Shown here: one piece after another, positions 18,301 to 25,342 of the stretch
Position numbering within the stretch: position 1 is the first letter of the stretch
Layout: each line of letters starts with the position of its first letter
Assembly: GCA_023666665.1 (NCBI GenBank)
Contig: JAMPBN010000003.1
Coordinates: 37,058-101,057 of the forward strand
DNA: 64,000 nucleotides
Origin: Prevotella sp.
Lineage (GTDB): Bacteria; Bacteroidota; Bacteroidia; Bacteroidales; Muribaculaceae
Reading direction: 5' to 3'
Made by a program: the position numbers and the translations under genes
Notes under the pieces: generated by a model
Seen by the model: the letters and a program-made list of their open reading frames with translations, nothing else
Database searches by the model: none
Told to the model about the DNA's origin: nothing

Positions 18301-18430
18301 CAACGGCCAGGCTCCCGGCAATGAAATCCAGTCACCCATGGCTTTGGTGATTCTCGGCGGACTTATTTCCTCCACGATTCTCAACCTCTACGTGCTTCCG
18401 ATTCTCTACCTTAAGAATTATTCAAAATAA
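15371..18430 (+). CDS. CusA/CzcA-family heavy-metal RND efflux pump
   Basis: A 1019-residue inner-membrane proton-driven pump with the usual 12-helix RND layout and two large periplasmic loops. The N-terminus ILCAGIWSLTRTEVDIFPDLTAPTV is typical of the heavy-metal subfamily. The fourth membrane helix carries acidic residues for proton relay (GSLVDDAIVDVENVYKRL). The C-terminal half repeats the fold (RNGMLLMSRYNALR, DRLLPIVMTALTSALALLPLA). The TolC partner is not next to it: a separate ATPase gene is inserted between them. Confidence 0.93.
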   Translation: MLNRIIHSSLANRVIVLIVSAVILCAGIWSLTRTEVDIFPDLTAPTVVVMTEAPGLAPEEVEREVSYPIEAAVNGATGIRRVRSTSSPGFSVVWVEFDWDTDVYLARQMVSERLASVAEDMPAGVNAPILGPQASILGEMMIIGLTAPGDSVSQMELRTIADKLIRPRLLSLSGVSSVSVIGGDARELQILLDPARMKAYGVNLNEILSATESMNDNASGGVIYDFGNEYLVRADLNTSNAAEIAAAPIGGGLTLGHVARVKDGAALPRIGTASVNGSTAVIITVTKQPGVGTIGLTERIDSELESLKPTLPAGVQVKTDIFRQADFIQTGISNLQRALLEGGLFVAIVLFLFLMNLRTTLISLVAMPMSIFVTLLILHFCGFTINTMSLGGIAIAIGSLVDDAIVDVENVYKRLRQNRLLPADERRPIKEVVYHASAEVRTPIFNSSLVIIASFLPLFFLSGVEGRLLIPLGVAFIVSLIASTIVALTLTPVLCSYLPDSKEVNKEPWAARKLRAAYDRSLRAALRRPRLILGGVGVIFIAALGVFFTLGGGFLPRFNEGSFTINVATLPGVSLEESDRIGREAERLIMESPEVRCTARKTGRAELDEHSLNVNVSEIEVPYTLSGRSRSELEDEIRSKLTSMPGVNVEIGQPISHRIDAMLSGTESHIAIKLFGPELPELYRLATQIKKAAEGVEGIVDLNVEQQVERPELQIRPKRAEMARLGLSLADFREFISAALGGRKVSRVYDSDFPYDLTVILAPEARESIASLRQLSVLTPIGAVPLEQIAEVVSTTGPNVINRENVKRRIVISANVADRDLASAVKEIQSRVAGQVQLPENYYLQYGGQFENSASASRTLRLATIGAILLIVMLLYSEFHSKAQAAMILVNMPLALIGGIFMLALCGGEVNIPAIIGFISLMGISTRNGMLLMSRYNALRTEGVSVAERVRTGSVDRLLPIVMTALTSALALLPLAVNGQAPGNEIQSPMALVILGGLISSTILNLYVLPILYLKNYSK

Positions 18431-18453
18431 ATTATTCAAATCAAATAATTCAA

Positions 18454-18485
18454 TTTGCATAATTTGGTTTTTTGAACTAATTTTG
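18454..18485 (+). promoter_or_regulatory. promoter of the AAA ATPase
   Basis: TTTG at 18454-18457, a 20-bp spacer and TAATTTTG at 18478-18485: a perfect Bacteroidetes promoter. The ATPase ATG is 8 nt after the -7 box. It gives the inserted gene, and probably tolC behind it, transcription independent of the efflux promoter. Confidence 0.7.
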
Positions 18486-18492
18486 CAGCGTT

Positions 18493-19671
18493 ATGACCGT
18501 AAAAAATCCATTTATAATAACCGGGAAAATTCCCCCGGAGTATTTCTGCGACCGCAAAGCTGAGTCGCAGCGACTAATCCGCGAAGTTACCAACGGCAAC
18601 AATCTCGTGCTGATTTCCCGTCGCCGTATGGGTAAGACCGGGTTGATTCGACACTGTTTTGACTCTGAGGAGATTGCCGGTAAATACAACACGTTTTATA
18701 TTGACATTCTCCAAACTTCAAGCCTCAAGGAGTTTACATACCTGCTTGGACGCGAAGTATTTAGTCGGTTAATGTCGCATAGTGCAAAAGCGCTCAAGGG
18801 TTTTGTAGCAATGCTGAAGTCAATTGCCGGAAGCTTTGGCTTTGACCCGATTTCCGGATTGCCAACGTTCAACCTGCAATTGGGCGACGTTGAACATCCG
18901 GCCACCACGCTCGAAGAAATTTTCAGGTATCTTTCGGAGTCGGAGGTGCCCTCAATAGTGGCAATCGACGAATTCCAGCAAATAGCCAACTATAAGGAAG
19001 ATACGAACGTTGAGGCACTGTTGCGCTCTCATATTCAACATCTTCAACACACCAATTTCATTTTTGCCGGTAGCGAACGCCATATGCTTCAGCAGATGTT
19101 TTTGGAATCGCCACGACCTTTCTACAACAGCGCCGCCGTGTTGGAGTTAGACGCTATTGACAAAGTCGAATATGAGCGGTTTGCAGTAGATTTATTCAGT
19201 AAATTCGGCAAGAACTTATCTCCCGGTATGACAGAATATGTGTATAGCCTCTTTGATGGAAACACTTTCTATCTTCAACGTGTTTTCAACTCGGCTTTTT
19301 CAAATACTCCTGCTGGGAAAATTTGCACATTGACAACGATAAATGATTCAATCACGGAGTTATTATTCTCTCTCGATACCATTTTTCGCGAGTTACTCTC
19401 CACTTTGAATGAATCACAAAAACAAGTACTCATCGCAGTTGCTAAAGAAGTAGAAGCAACAAACGTGACTTCGTCGGCTTTTGTGCGCAAGCATGCCCTA
19501 CAGTCGGCCAGCTCCGTTCAGTCAGCAATAAACCGCCTGATTACGCGAGGAATTTTATATCGGGAGCAACAAAAATTTTCACTTCAAGACCCGTTGTTGC
19601 AGCTTTGGCTTGTCAGAACTTACGGCAACATTGTTCCTTGCTATAATATATCACCCGACATTAAAGAATAA
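18493..19671 (+). CDS. AAA-family ATPase (archaeal-type STAND-like)
   Basis: A 392-residue ATP-binding protein of the group common in Bacteroidales and archaea. It opens with NPFIITGKIPPEYFCDR, then Walker A at about 41-48 (SRRRMGKTGL), a Walker B-like SIVAIDEFQQIANY, and a sensor-like FIFAGSERHMLQQMF. A C-terminal winged-helix-like part follows (about 300-385). Its codon use is more AT-rich than the flanking efflux genes. It sits between the pump and its TolC gene with its own promoter and ends 1 bp before tolC, so it looks like a later insertion. Function unknown; relatives are suspected in defence or signalling. Confidence 0.75.
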   Translation: MTVKNPFIITGKIPPEYFCDRKAESQRLIREVTNGNNLVLISRRRMGKTGLIRHCFDSEEIAGKYNTFYIDILQTSSLKEFTYLLGREVFSRLMSHSAKALKGFVAMLKSIAGSFGFDPISGLPTFNLQLGDVEHPATTLEEIFRYLSESEVPSIVAIDEFQQIANYKEDTNVEALLRSHIQHLQHTNFIFAGSERHMLQQMFLESPRPFYNSAAVLELDAIDKVEYERFAVDLFSKFGKNLSPGMTEYVYSLFDGNTFYLQRVFNSAFSNTPAGKICTLTTINDSITELLFSLDTIFRELLSTLNESQKQVLIAVAKEVEATNVTSSAFVRKHALQSASSVQSAINRLITRGILYREQQKFSLQDPLLQLWLVRTYGNIVPCYNISPDIKE

Positions 19672-19672
19672 A

Positions 19673-20833
19673 ATGCGTAAGTCTGTAATCCTTTGTTGGT
19701 TATCTATTATCTCGTTAGGAGTTGCGGCTCAGGGGTTTGAGCCGATAGTGGCTGAAGTTGTCGGGAACAATCCCACTATGGCGGCGGAAATAGCCGCCGG
19801 GCGCGCCGAGACTCTGCAGCGCGTTGCCGAGAACCGTCTGGCTCCGACAGAGGTGGGCTTCACGTATGAATGGCCATCGAAAAGCGTGTATGACCTTAAG
19901 AGGGAACTGACAGTGGAGCAGTCGTTTGACTGGCCGGGGGCATATGGCGCGCGGCGCGCGGCGGCGCGCATTGCCGAAGTTGCTCGCCAAGAGAGACTCC
20001 GCGCGACCGAACGCAGCCTGAAAAAGGAGACCCGCGAGTTGCTCTGCCGCATCGTGGATGCAAACCTGCGCTGCGATATGTTGCGCACCATTGTCAGCAA
20101 CCTCGATTCGCTCCACGGCTCTATGCACCAGATGCTTGAGCGGCGGCAGATTACCGAGCTCGACCACCGCAAGGTTGCCCTCGAGGAGGTAAGCATGAAA
20201 CAGCAACTCTCTGATGCCGAGAGCGCACGCGCCGAGACGCTGGCGCAATTGGCGGCACTCAATGGCGGCACGCTGCCCGCTGAGTCAGCAGAGCTGCGCA
20301 GCTATCCGGAGCAGACTTTGCAGCCGCTGGAAAATTATCTGCGAATAGAATCGCCCGAGGTTGCTGCTATGCGTCAGGAATCCTCGGCAATTCAATTGGA
20401 TGCCAAGGCTGAAAAAATGGCGCTATATCCCGGATTTTCGCTGGGCTACGTTTTTGAACACGAAGGGCCGTCGTATCACCACGGCTTCAGCATCGGGCTG
20501 ACGCTGCCGTCATATTCCGCGAAGCCGAAAACCGAGGCAGCGCGTTGGCAGGCACGCGCTCTGGAACTTCAGGCCGAGCAAGTCGAGAGCGACCGCCGTG
20601 CCGCAATTTCGGCCGCCCACGCCTCGGCGGTGCATATCGAAAAACTGCTCAAGGACTATGACTACGCCTTTGGCAAGGAATATCCGCAACTGCTGAAAAA
20701 AGCGCTTGTTGGCGGGCAGTTGAGCTATATAGAGTATTTCTCGGAACTGAATTTCTACCTTACGGCGCGGCTCGACTACCTGTCGCAACTGCTTAATTAC
20801 CACACCCTCCTTTGCGGTATAGATCTAAAATGA
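19673..20833 (+). CDS. TolC-family outer membrane efflux protein
   Basis: A 386-residue outer membrane factor with a signal peptide (about 1-22, ending GVAAQG) and long alpha-helical segments rich in Ala, Glu and Arg (TLQRVAENRL, AARRAAARIAEVARQERLRAT) matching the OEP domain of TolC/CusC. It should be the exit duct of the CusBA-like pump upstream. The ATG at 19673 lies 1 bp after the ATPase stop and precedes a proper signal peptide; an upstream in-frame start would fall inside the ATPase and lack one. Its 3' end overlaps that of convergent mazF by 9 bp. Confidence 0.88.
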   Translation: MRKSVILCWLSIISLGVAAQGFEPIVAEVVGNNPTMAAEIAAGRAETLQRVAENRLAPTEVGFTYEWPSKSVYDLKRELTVEQSFDWPGAYGARRAAARIAEVARQERLRATERSLKKETRELLCRIVDANLRCDMLRTIVSNLDSLHGSMHQMLERRQITELDHRKVALEEVSMKQQLSDAESARAETLAQLAALNGGTLPAESAELRSYPEQTLQPLENYLRIESPEVAAMRQESSAIQLDAKAEKMALYPGFSLGYVFEHEGPSYHHGFSIGLTLPSYSAKPKTEAARWQARALELQAEQVESDRRAAISAAHASAVHIEKLLKDYDYAFGKEYPQLLKKALVGGQLSYIEYFSELNFYLTARLDYLSQLLNYHTLLCGIDLK

Positions 20834-21157
20834 GAACATTTCTAAAAGGGCATCAGTAACAGCGTTTTGCTCGCTGTTGGAAATAGTACCGATAAAGCGT
20901 ACGATGCGTGACTTGTCAATCGTTTTAATTTGGTCAAGAGCTACGTAACTGTCGTTATTTAGTCCGCTTGCGGCCGATGCGGTAATTTTTATTCGAGTCG
21001 GCAAATAGGCTTTAACGGTAGAAGTTAGCGGCGCAACCACAATGGTGCGCAGCGATAAATTCATTTCATCCGGAGAAATAACCAAACAGGGGCGAGTCTT
21101 GTTGATTTCTGAGCCAACTGTGGAGTCCAGATTTACAACAATCAGCTGAAATTTCAT
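20825..21157 (-). CDS. mazF: MazF/PemK-family endoribonuclease toxin
   Basis: A 110-residue toxin of the MazF/PemK fold. It opens with the beta-strand IVVNLDSTVGSEINKTRPCLVISPDEMN, the usual GSEI-KTRPxLVIS pattern, and later LRTIVVAPLTST and VALDQIKTIDKSRI, which form the RNA-cleaving pocket. It is translationally coupled to the antitoxin upstream (ATGA overlap at 21154-21157). The window gives no view of the cleavage sequence. Its gene end overlaps convergent tolC. Confidence 0.92.
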   Translation of the reverse strand: MKFQLIVVNLDSTVGSEINKTRPCLVISPDEMNLSLRTIVVAPLTSTVKAYLPTRIKITASAASGLNNDSYVALDQIKTIDKSRIVRFIGTISNSEQNAVTDALLEMFSF

Positions 21158-21402
21158 AACAAATCTAAGGCTTCGGAATCAAGAATGTCGGGAAGAAGTA
21201 TATCTTCTTCTCCCTCTTTGGCGTATTGGGCAAATGCGTTTGCCCAGCCCTGACGTTTATGTTGTTGCTTGGATATAATTATAGTGTTATTCTTATACTG
21301 GATGCTTATGGGCGTTCCTTTACTGAAGCCTCCTTCTGAGGCTACATACTTGGGGATTATTATCCCTACAGAGCTACCTATCTGAGTTACTCTTGTTTCC
21401 AT
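21154..21402 (-). CDS. mazE: MazE-like antitoxin (AbrB/SpoVT fold)
   Basis: An 82-residue antitoxin. The N-terminal DNA-binding swapped-hairpin is clear (TRVTQIGSSVGIIIPKYVASEGGFSKGTPISI), and the acidic tail (EGEEDILLPDILDSEALDLL) is of the kind that wraps the toxin. The start is ATG 21402; a longer frame would begin with TTG inside the -7 box. The pair is probably autoregulated from 21436-21443. Confidence 0.88.
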   Translation of the reverse strand: METRVTQIGSSVGIIIPKYVASEGGFSKGTPISIQYKNNTIIISKQQHKRQGWANAFAQYAKEGEEDILLPDILDSEALDLL

Positions 21403-21435
21403 ATCGCTAATGACTTGTGGGTGAATATTCGATTG

Positions 21436-21443
21436 CAAAGATA
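21436..21443 (-). promoter_or_regulatory. mazEF promoter -7 box
   Basis: TATCTTTG on the minus strand, 34 bp before the mazE ATG. Confidence 0.6.
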
Positions 21444-21496
21444 AAAAGAAATTGCGGTTATTCCAAATCTTATAACAAAATAATAATCATTGTTGT

Positions 21497-22426
21497 TTAA
21501 TTTTGGAATGGCAGCGGAATGAGCGGCTTGACGTGGGTTTCGCCCGGCGACAACACACGCAGAGCGCCGGGGTGGCAGCGCACTACCAGGCGGGTACCCA
21601 TTTGGGCGGGGTCGCCATCGAGGTGAACATGGCCGGGATTGCGGCGGCTGATAACGATGCGCGAGGTGCGGAAAGTGTGAACGCGAGTTCCGTCGTGAAT
21701 TGTGCCGAGGAGCATATCTATGCCGTTGAGAGCCTGGCGAATCAGCAGCCCGGAGTGGAAGATGGTCACGTCCATAAGGCCGTCTTTAATGCTGGCATCG
21801 GGGGCAATGTAGGCGTTATTGCCATATTGCGAGGCGTTGCAGCACGCAATCAGAAACGCCTTTTCGGTGAGTGTCTCGTTGTCGCAAACAATCGTGTATT
21901 CCTCTGACTTATAATGCAAAATCTCTTCAATGGCCGAGCGCACGTAGTTGATAAGTCCGCGCTGGCCCGGACGCGATGCGAAGCGGTCGGCAACGTTAGC
22001 GTCAAACCCCATGCCGAACGTGCAGAAAAACGGTCGGTCGTTAACGGTGCAGTAGTCGCATTCTTCAATTTTTCCCTGAGTCAGCACGCCGATTGCCTTA
22101 ATCGGGTCCATAGGGATGTTGAGGTGGCGGGCAAGGCCGTTGCCCGACCCCATCGGTATGATTCCGAGGGTCGAAGATGTGTTGCAGAGCCCTCGGGCGG
22201 TTTCGTTGACAGTGCCGTCGCCACCTATGGCAACCACAATATCCACTCCCTCGGCGGCTGCGGCCGCGGCGAGCTCGGTGGCGTGGCCGGGGCGCTCGGT
22301 GTAGGCGGTCTCCACGCATATCCCGGCGGCGAGGAGTGATTCTATTGCGCGTTTTATAACGTGGCCCTTTTCGGAGGTACCGCTGCGGGGATTGACTATG
22401 AGCAGGCAGTTGGCTTTACGGTTCAT
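21497..22426 (-). CDS. diacylglycerol/lipid kinase family protein
   Basis: A 309-residue cytosolic lipid kinase of the DagK/YegS group. The nucleotide-binding motif GGDGTVNE is at about 68-75, preceded by VNPRSGTSEKG and followed by GIIPMGSGNGLARHL. The C-terminal beta-sandwich carries the IAPDASIKDGLMDV and HLDGDPAQMG segments typical of the family. It could phosphorylate diacylglycerol or a sphingoid lipid (Bacteroidales make sphingolipids), which sequence alone does not decide. It is coupled to mutL by an ATGA overlap. Confidence 0.88.
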   Translation of the reverse strand: MNRKANCLLIVNPRSGTSEKGHVIKRAIESLLAAGICVETAYTERPGHATELAAAAAAEGVDIVVAIGGDGTVNETARGLCNTSSTLGIIPMGSGNGLARHLNIPMDPIKAIGVLTQGKIEECDYCTVNDRPFFCTFGMGFDANVADRFASRPGQRGLINYVRSAIEEILHYKSEEYTIVCDNETLTEKAFLIACCNASQYGNNAYIAPDASIKDGLMDVTIFHSGLLIRQALNGIDMLLGTIHDGTRVHTFRTSRIVISRRNPGHVHLDGDPAQMGTRLVVRCHPGALRVLSPGETHVKPLIPLPFQN

Positions 22427-24258
22427 AGCAGACTTGAAATTTCGGTATCTGAAAGTACGGTGAATGTTGGGTTGCCGTCGGGGGTGAATCCGGGGGTTTT
22501 GAGCGTCATAAGCTGCGAAATGACGTGGCCGATTTCAGCGTCGGTCATATTACGGGTTGCTTTAAACGCCCCGGCGCGTGCCATTCCGGCGGCGATGCGG
22601 TCAATCAGCGGGGAGAGAGGGGCTTCGGCACTCTCTACCGCTTCGGCGGCCTGGCTGACGATCTCGGCGAGGAGTTCGCCGGGGTTCGCGTCGTCAACAA
22701 TCGCCGGCACGGCATTGACCGACCACTCTCCGCCGCCCAAAGGGGCAATATCGAAACCGATGGCGGCGAGCTGGGGTTCAAGGTCGTCCATAATGGGGTT
22801 GTAGATGGTGCCAAGCGCCACCTTTTCGGGAAATATCAGGCGCTGCGAGCTAATTTCCTCGCCGCTGTGGAGCGTCGCGGCGATGCGTTCATATAGAACG
22901 CTCTGGTGGGCGCGATGCAGGTCAACTATGCGGATTCCGCGAGGGTCTGCCATAGCAACGTAGCGCTTGCCAATAGGAATTAATGCTGACGCGACGCCTC
23001 CACTGCCCACTGACCACTCCCCACTCTCCACTTCATTACCGTTGATGAGCGACTGCTCGCCGCTTAGGTCGGGAATAATGGCTTCCTGCTTGGCGGCGGT
23101 GAAGTTCTTGTAGAGTTCTTCCCAGTTTTGGGCTGAGGGTGCTTTAAACGGATTGTATGACTTGTCACTGCCCACTGTCCACTGCCCACTGTCTACTTTT
23201 TTTCCGGGGGCGGGAATGTCAATGCGGGCGGGGTCAGACATCGTGTCGAAGTCAATTTCCGGAGCCGTTGAGAAGCGCCCAATCGTCTCCTTGACTGCGG
23301 CATAGAGAATCTGACGAATGGCCTGCTCCTGCTCAAATTTGATTTCGTTTTTGGTGGGATGGATATTCACGTCAATGCTTTGCGGGTCAACGTTGAAGTC
23401 CAGGAAATACGTGGGCTGCTCATCGGCGGGAATCAGCGGCTCGTAGGTCTGCATTATCGCCTTGTGGAAGTATGGGTGGCGCATGTTGCGGCCGTTGACA
23501 AAGAGAAACTGCAGGGCGTTGCGCTTGCGGCAATGTTCGGGGCGCACAATGAATCCGTGGAGCTTCACCAGGTCGGTGTCGGTATCAACCGGTATCAGCT
23601 TGTCGTTGAGCTGCTTGCCGAAGAGGTCAATGATACGCTGACGCAGATTGGCCGCCGGGAGGCGATGCAGGGTGAGGTCGTTATGTACCAGCGAGAGTTC
23701 CACCGAGGGGTTGACCAAGGCCAGGCGCTCAAATTCGTGGATTATGTTGGCCATCTCCACGGAGTTTTTTTTCAGGAACTTGCGGCGTGCCGGAACATTG
23801 AAAAACAGATTCCTCACCATCATATTCGACCCCGGAGCACACGCCTCTGGCTGCTGACTCTCTACCTTTGAGCCGTTGATGAGCAGGCGGGTGCCGATTT
23901 TGTCGTCGCGGCGCATGGTGCGCAGGTCAACCTGGCTCACTGCGCAGATTGAGGCCAAAGCCTCGCCGCGGAAGCCCATGGTGTGAAGCGAAAAGAGGTC
24001 GTCGGCTTGGCGAATTTTTGAAGTGGAGTGGCGCTCAAAAGCCAGGCGGGCATCCGTAGGACTCATGCCGCAACCATTGTCAACCACCTGAATCAGCGTG
24101 CGCCCGGCATCCTTAATGATTACCTGGATTTCCGTAGCTCCGGCATCTACGGCATTCTCAACCAACTCCTTGACCACCGACGCGGGGCGCTGAATCACCT
24201 CGCCGGCAGCAATCTGATTGGCCACCGAATCCGGCAAAAGTTTAATTACGTCGTTCAT
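22423..24258 (-). CDS. mutL: DNA mismatch repair protein MutL
   Basis: A 611-residue MutL. The GHKL ATPase domain starts IKLLPDSVANQIAAGEVIQRP, with ELVENAVDAGA (catalytic Glu), DNGCGM and TMGFRGEALASI; the transducer domain runs to about residue 330; the C-terminal dimerisation domain covers about 430-611. No DQHAxxEr-type endonuclease metal motif is seen; the matching place reads DLHRAHQSVLYER. The linker between domains contains two in-frame repeat insertions, VDSGQWTVGS (355-364) and VESGEWSVGS (410-419). The start is ATG 24258, 4 bp after the XRE gene. Confidence 0.95.
   Translation of the reverse strand: MNDVIKLLPDSVANQIAAGEVIQRPASVVKELVENAVDAGATEIQVIIKDAGRTLIQVVDNGCGMSPTDARLAFERHSTSKIRQADDLFSLHTMGFRGEALASICAVSQVDLRTMRRDDKIGTRLLINGSKVESQQPEACAPGSNMMVRNLFFNVPARRKFLKKNSVEMANIIHEFERLALVNPSVELSLVHNDLTLHRLPAANLRQRIIDLFGKQLNDKLIPVDTDTDLVKLHGFIVRPEHCRKRNALQFLFVNGRNMRHPYFHKAIMQTYEPLIPADEQPTYFLDFNVDPQSIDVNIHPTKNEIKFEQEQAIRQILYAAVKETIGRFSTAPEIDFDTMSDPARIDIPAPGKKVDSGQWTVGSDKSYNPFKAPSAQNWEELYKNFTAAKQEAIIPDLSGEQSLINGNEVESGEWSVGSGGVASALIPIGKRYVAMADPRGIRIVDLHRAHQSVLYERIAATLHSGEEISSQRLIFPEKVALGTIYNPIMDDLEPQLAAIGFDIAPLGGGEWSVNAVPAIVDDANPGELLAEIVSQAAEAVESAEAPLSPLIDRIAAGMARAGAFKATRNMTDAEIGHVISQLMTLKTPGFTPDGNPTFTVLSDTEISSLL
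23002..23031 (-). repeat. translated GTGGGCAGTGGA-type repeat in mutL (copy 2)
   Basis: On the minus strand the segment encodes VESGEWSVGS within the disordered MutL linker. It is a diverged copy of the 23167-23196 segment, 136 bp away. Confidence 0.6.
23167..23196 (-). repeat. translated GTGGGCAGTGGA-type repeat in mutL (copy 1)
   Basis: On the minus strand the segment encodes VDSGQWTVGS. The same ten residues occur in RibD at 48546-48575 with closely matching bases, although the genes are unrelated. Confidence 0.7.
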
Positions 24259-24262
24259 AACA

Positions 24263-24580
24263 TCATAGGCGGGATTTGCGGCGCACGCGTTTGGGAATAA
24301 GTTTGTTGATTTCGCGCAGTGCCATCGGCGGCATGGGGAGCTCCGGCAGCAATTCCAGCAGATTGCGCTCCATACCGACGCAGCGCAGCAGCGAAATGAA
24401 GTTATTGAGCGAGAGGTTGGTGTGCTTGCCCTGCTCAAAGTGGCTGATGGTGGTGTAGCCAACGCCCGACTGCTCGGCAAGCTCCCGCTGGCTTATGCGA
24501 GCGGCGAGGCGATACTCCTTGACCCTCTTCGCCAGGAGGTCAAGAATGTCGTTATTCGATATGTAGTCGGGCTGAACCAT
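24263..24580 (-). CDS. XRE-family transcriptional regulator
   Basis: A 105-residue protein with one Cro/C1-type helix-turn-helix (about 15-70, RLAARISQRELAEQSGVGYTT, then ISHFEQGK). A short C-terminal extension (ELPMPPMALREINKLIPKR) resembles HipB-like antitoxins, but no HipA toxin gene is adjacent. It ends 4 bp before the mutL ATG and has its own promoter, so mutL and the lipid kinase are probably read from here and could be under its control. Confidence 0.85.
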   Translation of the reverse strand: MVQPDYISNNDILDLLAKRVKEYRLAARISQRELAEQSGVGYTTISHFEQGKHTNLSLNNFISLLRCVGMERNLLELLPELPMPPMALREINKLIPKRVRRKSRL

Positions 24581-24605
24581 AGTTCACTATATGGATATTT
24601 GACCG

Positions 24606-24613
24606 CAAATATA
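24606..24613 (-). promoter_or_regulatory. XRE-mutL promoter -7 box
   Basis: TATATTTG on the minus strand, 25 bp before the XRE ATG. An inverted TATCCATATAGTGAACTATGG stretch lies between box and start and could hold an operator. Confidence 0.5.
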
Positions 24614-24631
24614 CGCAAAAATATCCAAATA

Positions 24632-25210
24632 TCAAACCATCTTTATCATATGGTCCATCACTTCGCCGGCAAAAAGACGGTCGCCCACACGGCTAAAGCC
24701 GAGGCGCTCGTAGAGGCGGCGGGCACGGACGTTAGACTTGTCGCAAAGCAACCCCAAGGGCTTGCCGGCACGCTCGGCAATGGCGTTGATAAGCGCGGAG
24801 GCCACTCCCCGACCGCGATATTCCGGAAATACGGCCAGCGAATCGAGATAAAACTCCGCCGGGTCGGTTTCGTCGGGCATCGCGCCATCCATATCGTAGC
24901 CAAGGTGGCGCTTCACCTCCTCGAAAAATGCGCGGCGCAACTCATGGAGACGCGCGCCGTCGTAGCCCACTATGAAACCCATGGGCGCACCGTCATAGGC
25001 CACGGCTTTCAACGCGTTGCGATAAGAATACTGCGAATCCTCGCGGGCAGCAAGGGCGGCAAAAAGGTCAACCACTGCGTTCACCCGCCTGTTGCCGGCA
25101 AACTCCGCAGCCAACTCCGCGCCGATAGCCTCGACCACCACGCACCCAATCAGCGTCGCATCCTCCCTCCGCGCCTCAACAATCGTCATATGCTGCATAC
25201 TTTCTCCCAT
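24632..25210 (-). CDS. GNAT-family N-acetyltransferase
   Basis: A 192-residue acetyltransferase. The acetyl-CoA binding motif is LAVFPEYRGRGVASALINA at about 120-140, preceded by FYLDSL and followed by the C-terminal NVRARRLYERLGFSRVGD. The substrate is unknown. Three in-frame ATGs lie close together (25210, 25198, 25189). The first is 10 nt after a -7 box and was chosen, but the second has the better purine-rich lead (GGAGAAAGT). It appears monocistronic. Confidence 0.85.
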   Translation of the reverse strand: MGESMQHMTIVEARREDATLIGCVVVEAIGAELAAEFAGNRRVNAVVDLFAALAAREDSQYSYRNALKAVAYDGAPMGFIVGYDGARLHELRRAFFEEVKRHLGYDMDGAMPDETDPAEFYLDSLAVFPEYRGRGVASALINAIAERAGKPLGLLCDKSNVRARRLYERLGFSRVGDRLFAGEVMDHMIKMV

Positions 25211-25220
25211 AGTTCCGAGG

Positions 25221-25228
25221 CAAAGGTA
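25221..25228 (-). promoter_or_regulatory. GNAT gene -7 box
   Basis: TACCTTTG on the minus strand just upstream of the acetyltransferase. Confidence 0.55.
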
Positions 25229-25342
25229 GCGATTTGCCGCGAAACCGCCAAGCAATTCCGCAATAAAACAACCGCCCCCATGGAGCGCCGGGTTTTAAGC
25301 CGGCGTGCGGCGGCAAGAACAGGAGGCGGTGGTCTTTTTGAT

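Noticed and set aside
22700..22760. GGGEWSVNAVPA in the MutL C-terminal domain as a third copy of the inserted peptide
   Set aside because: This segment aligns with the normal MutL dimerisation-domain sequence, so the resemblance to SGEWSVGS is probably chance.
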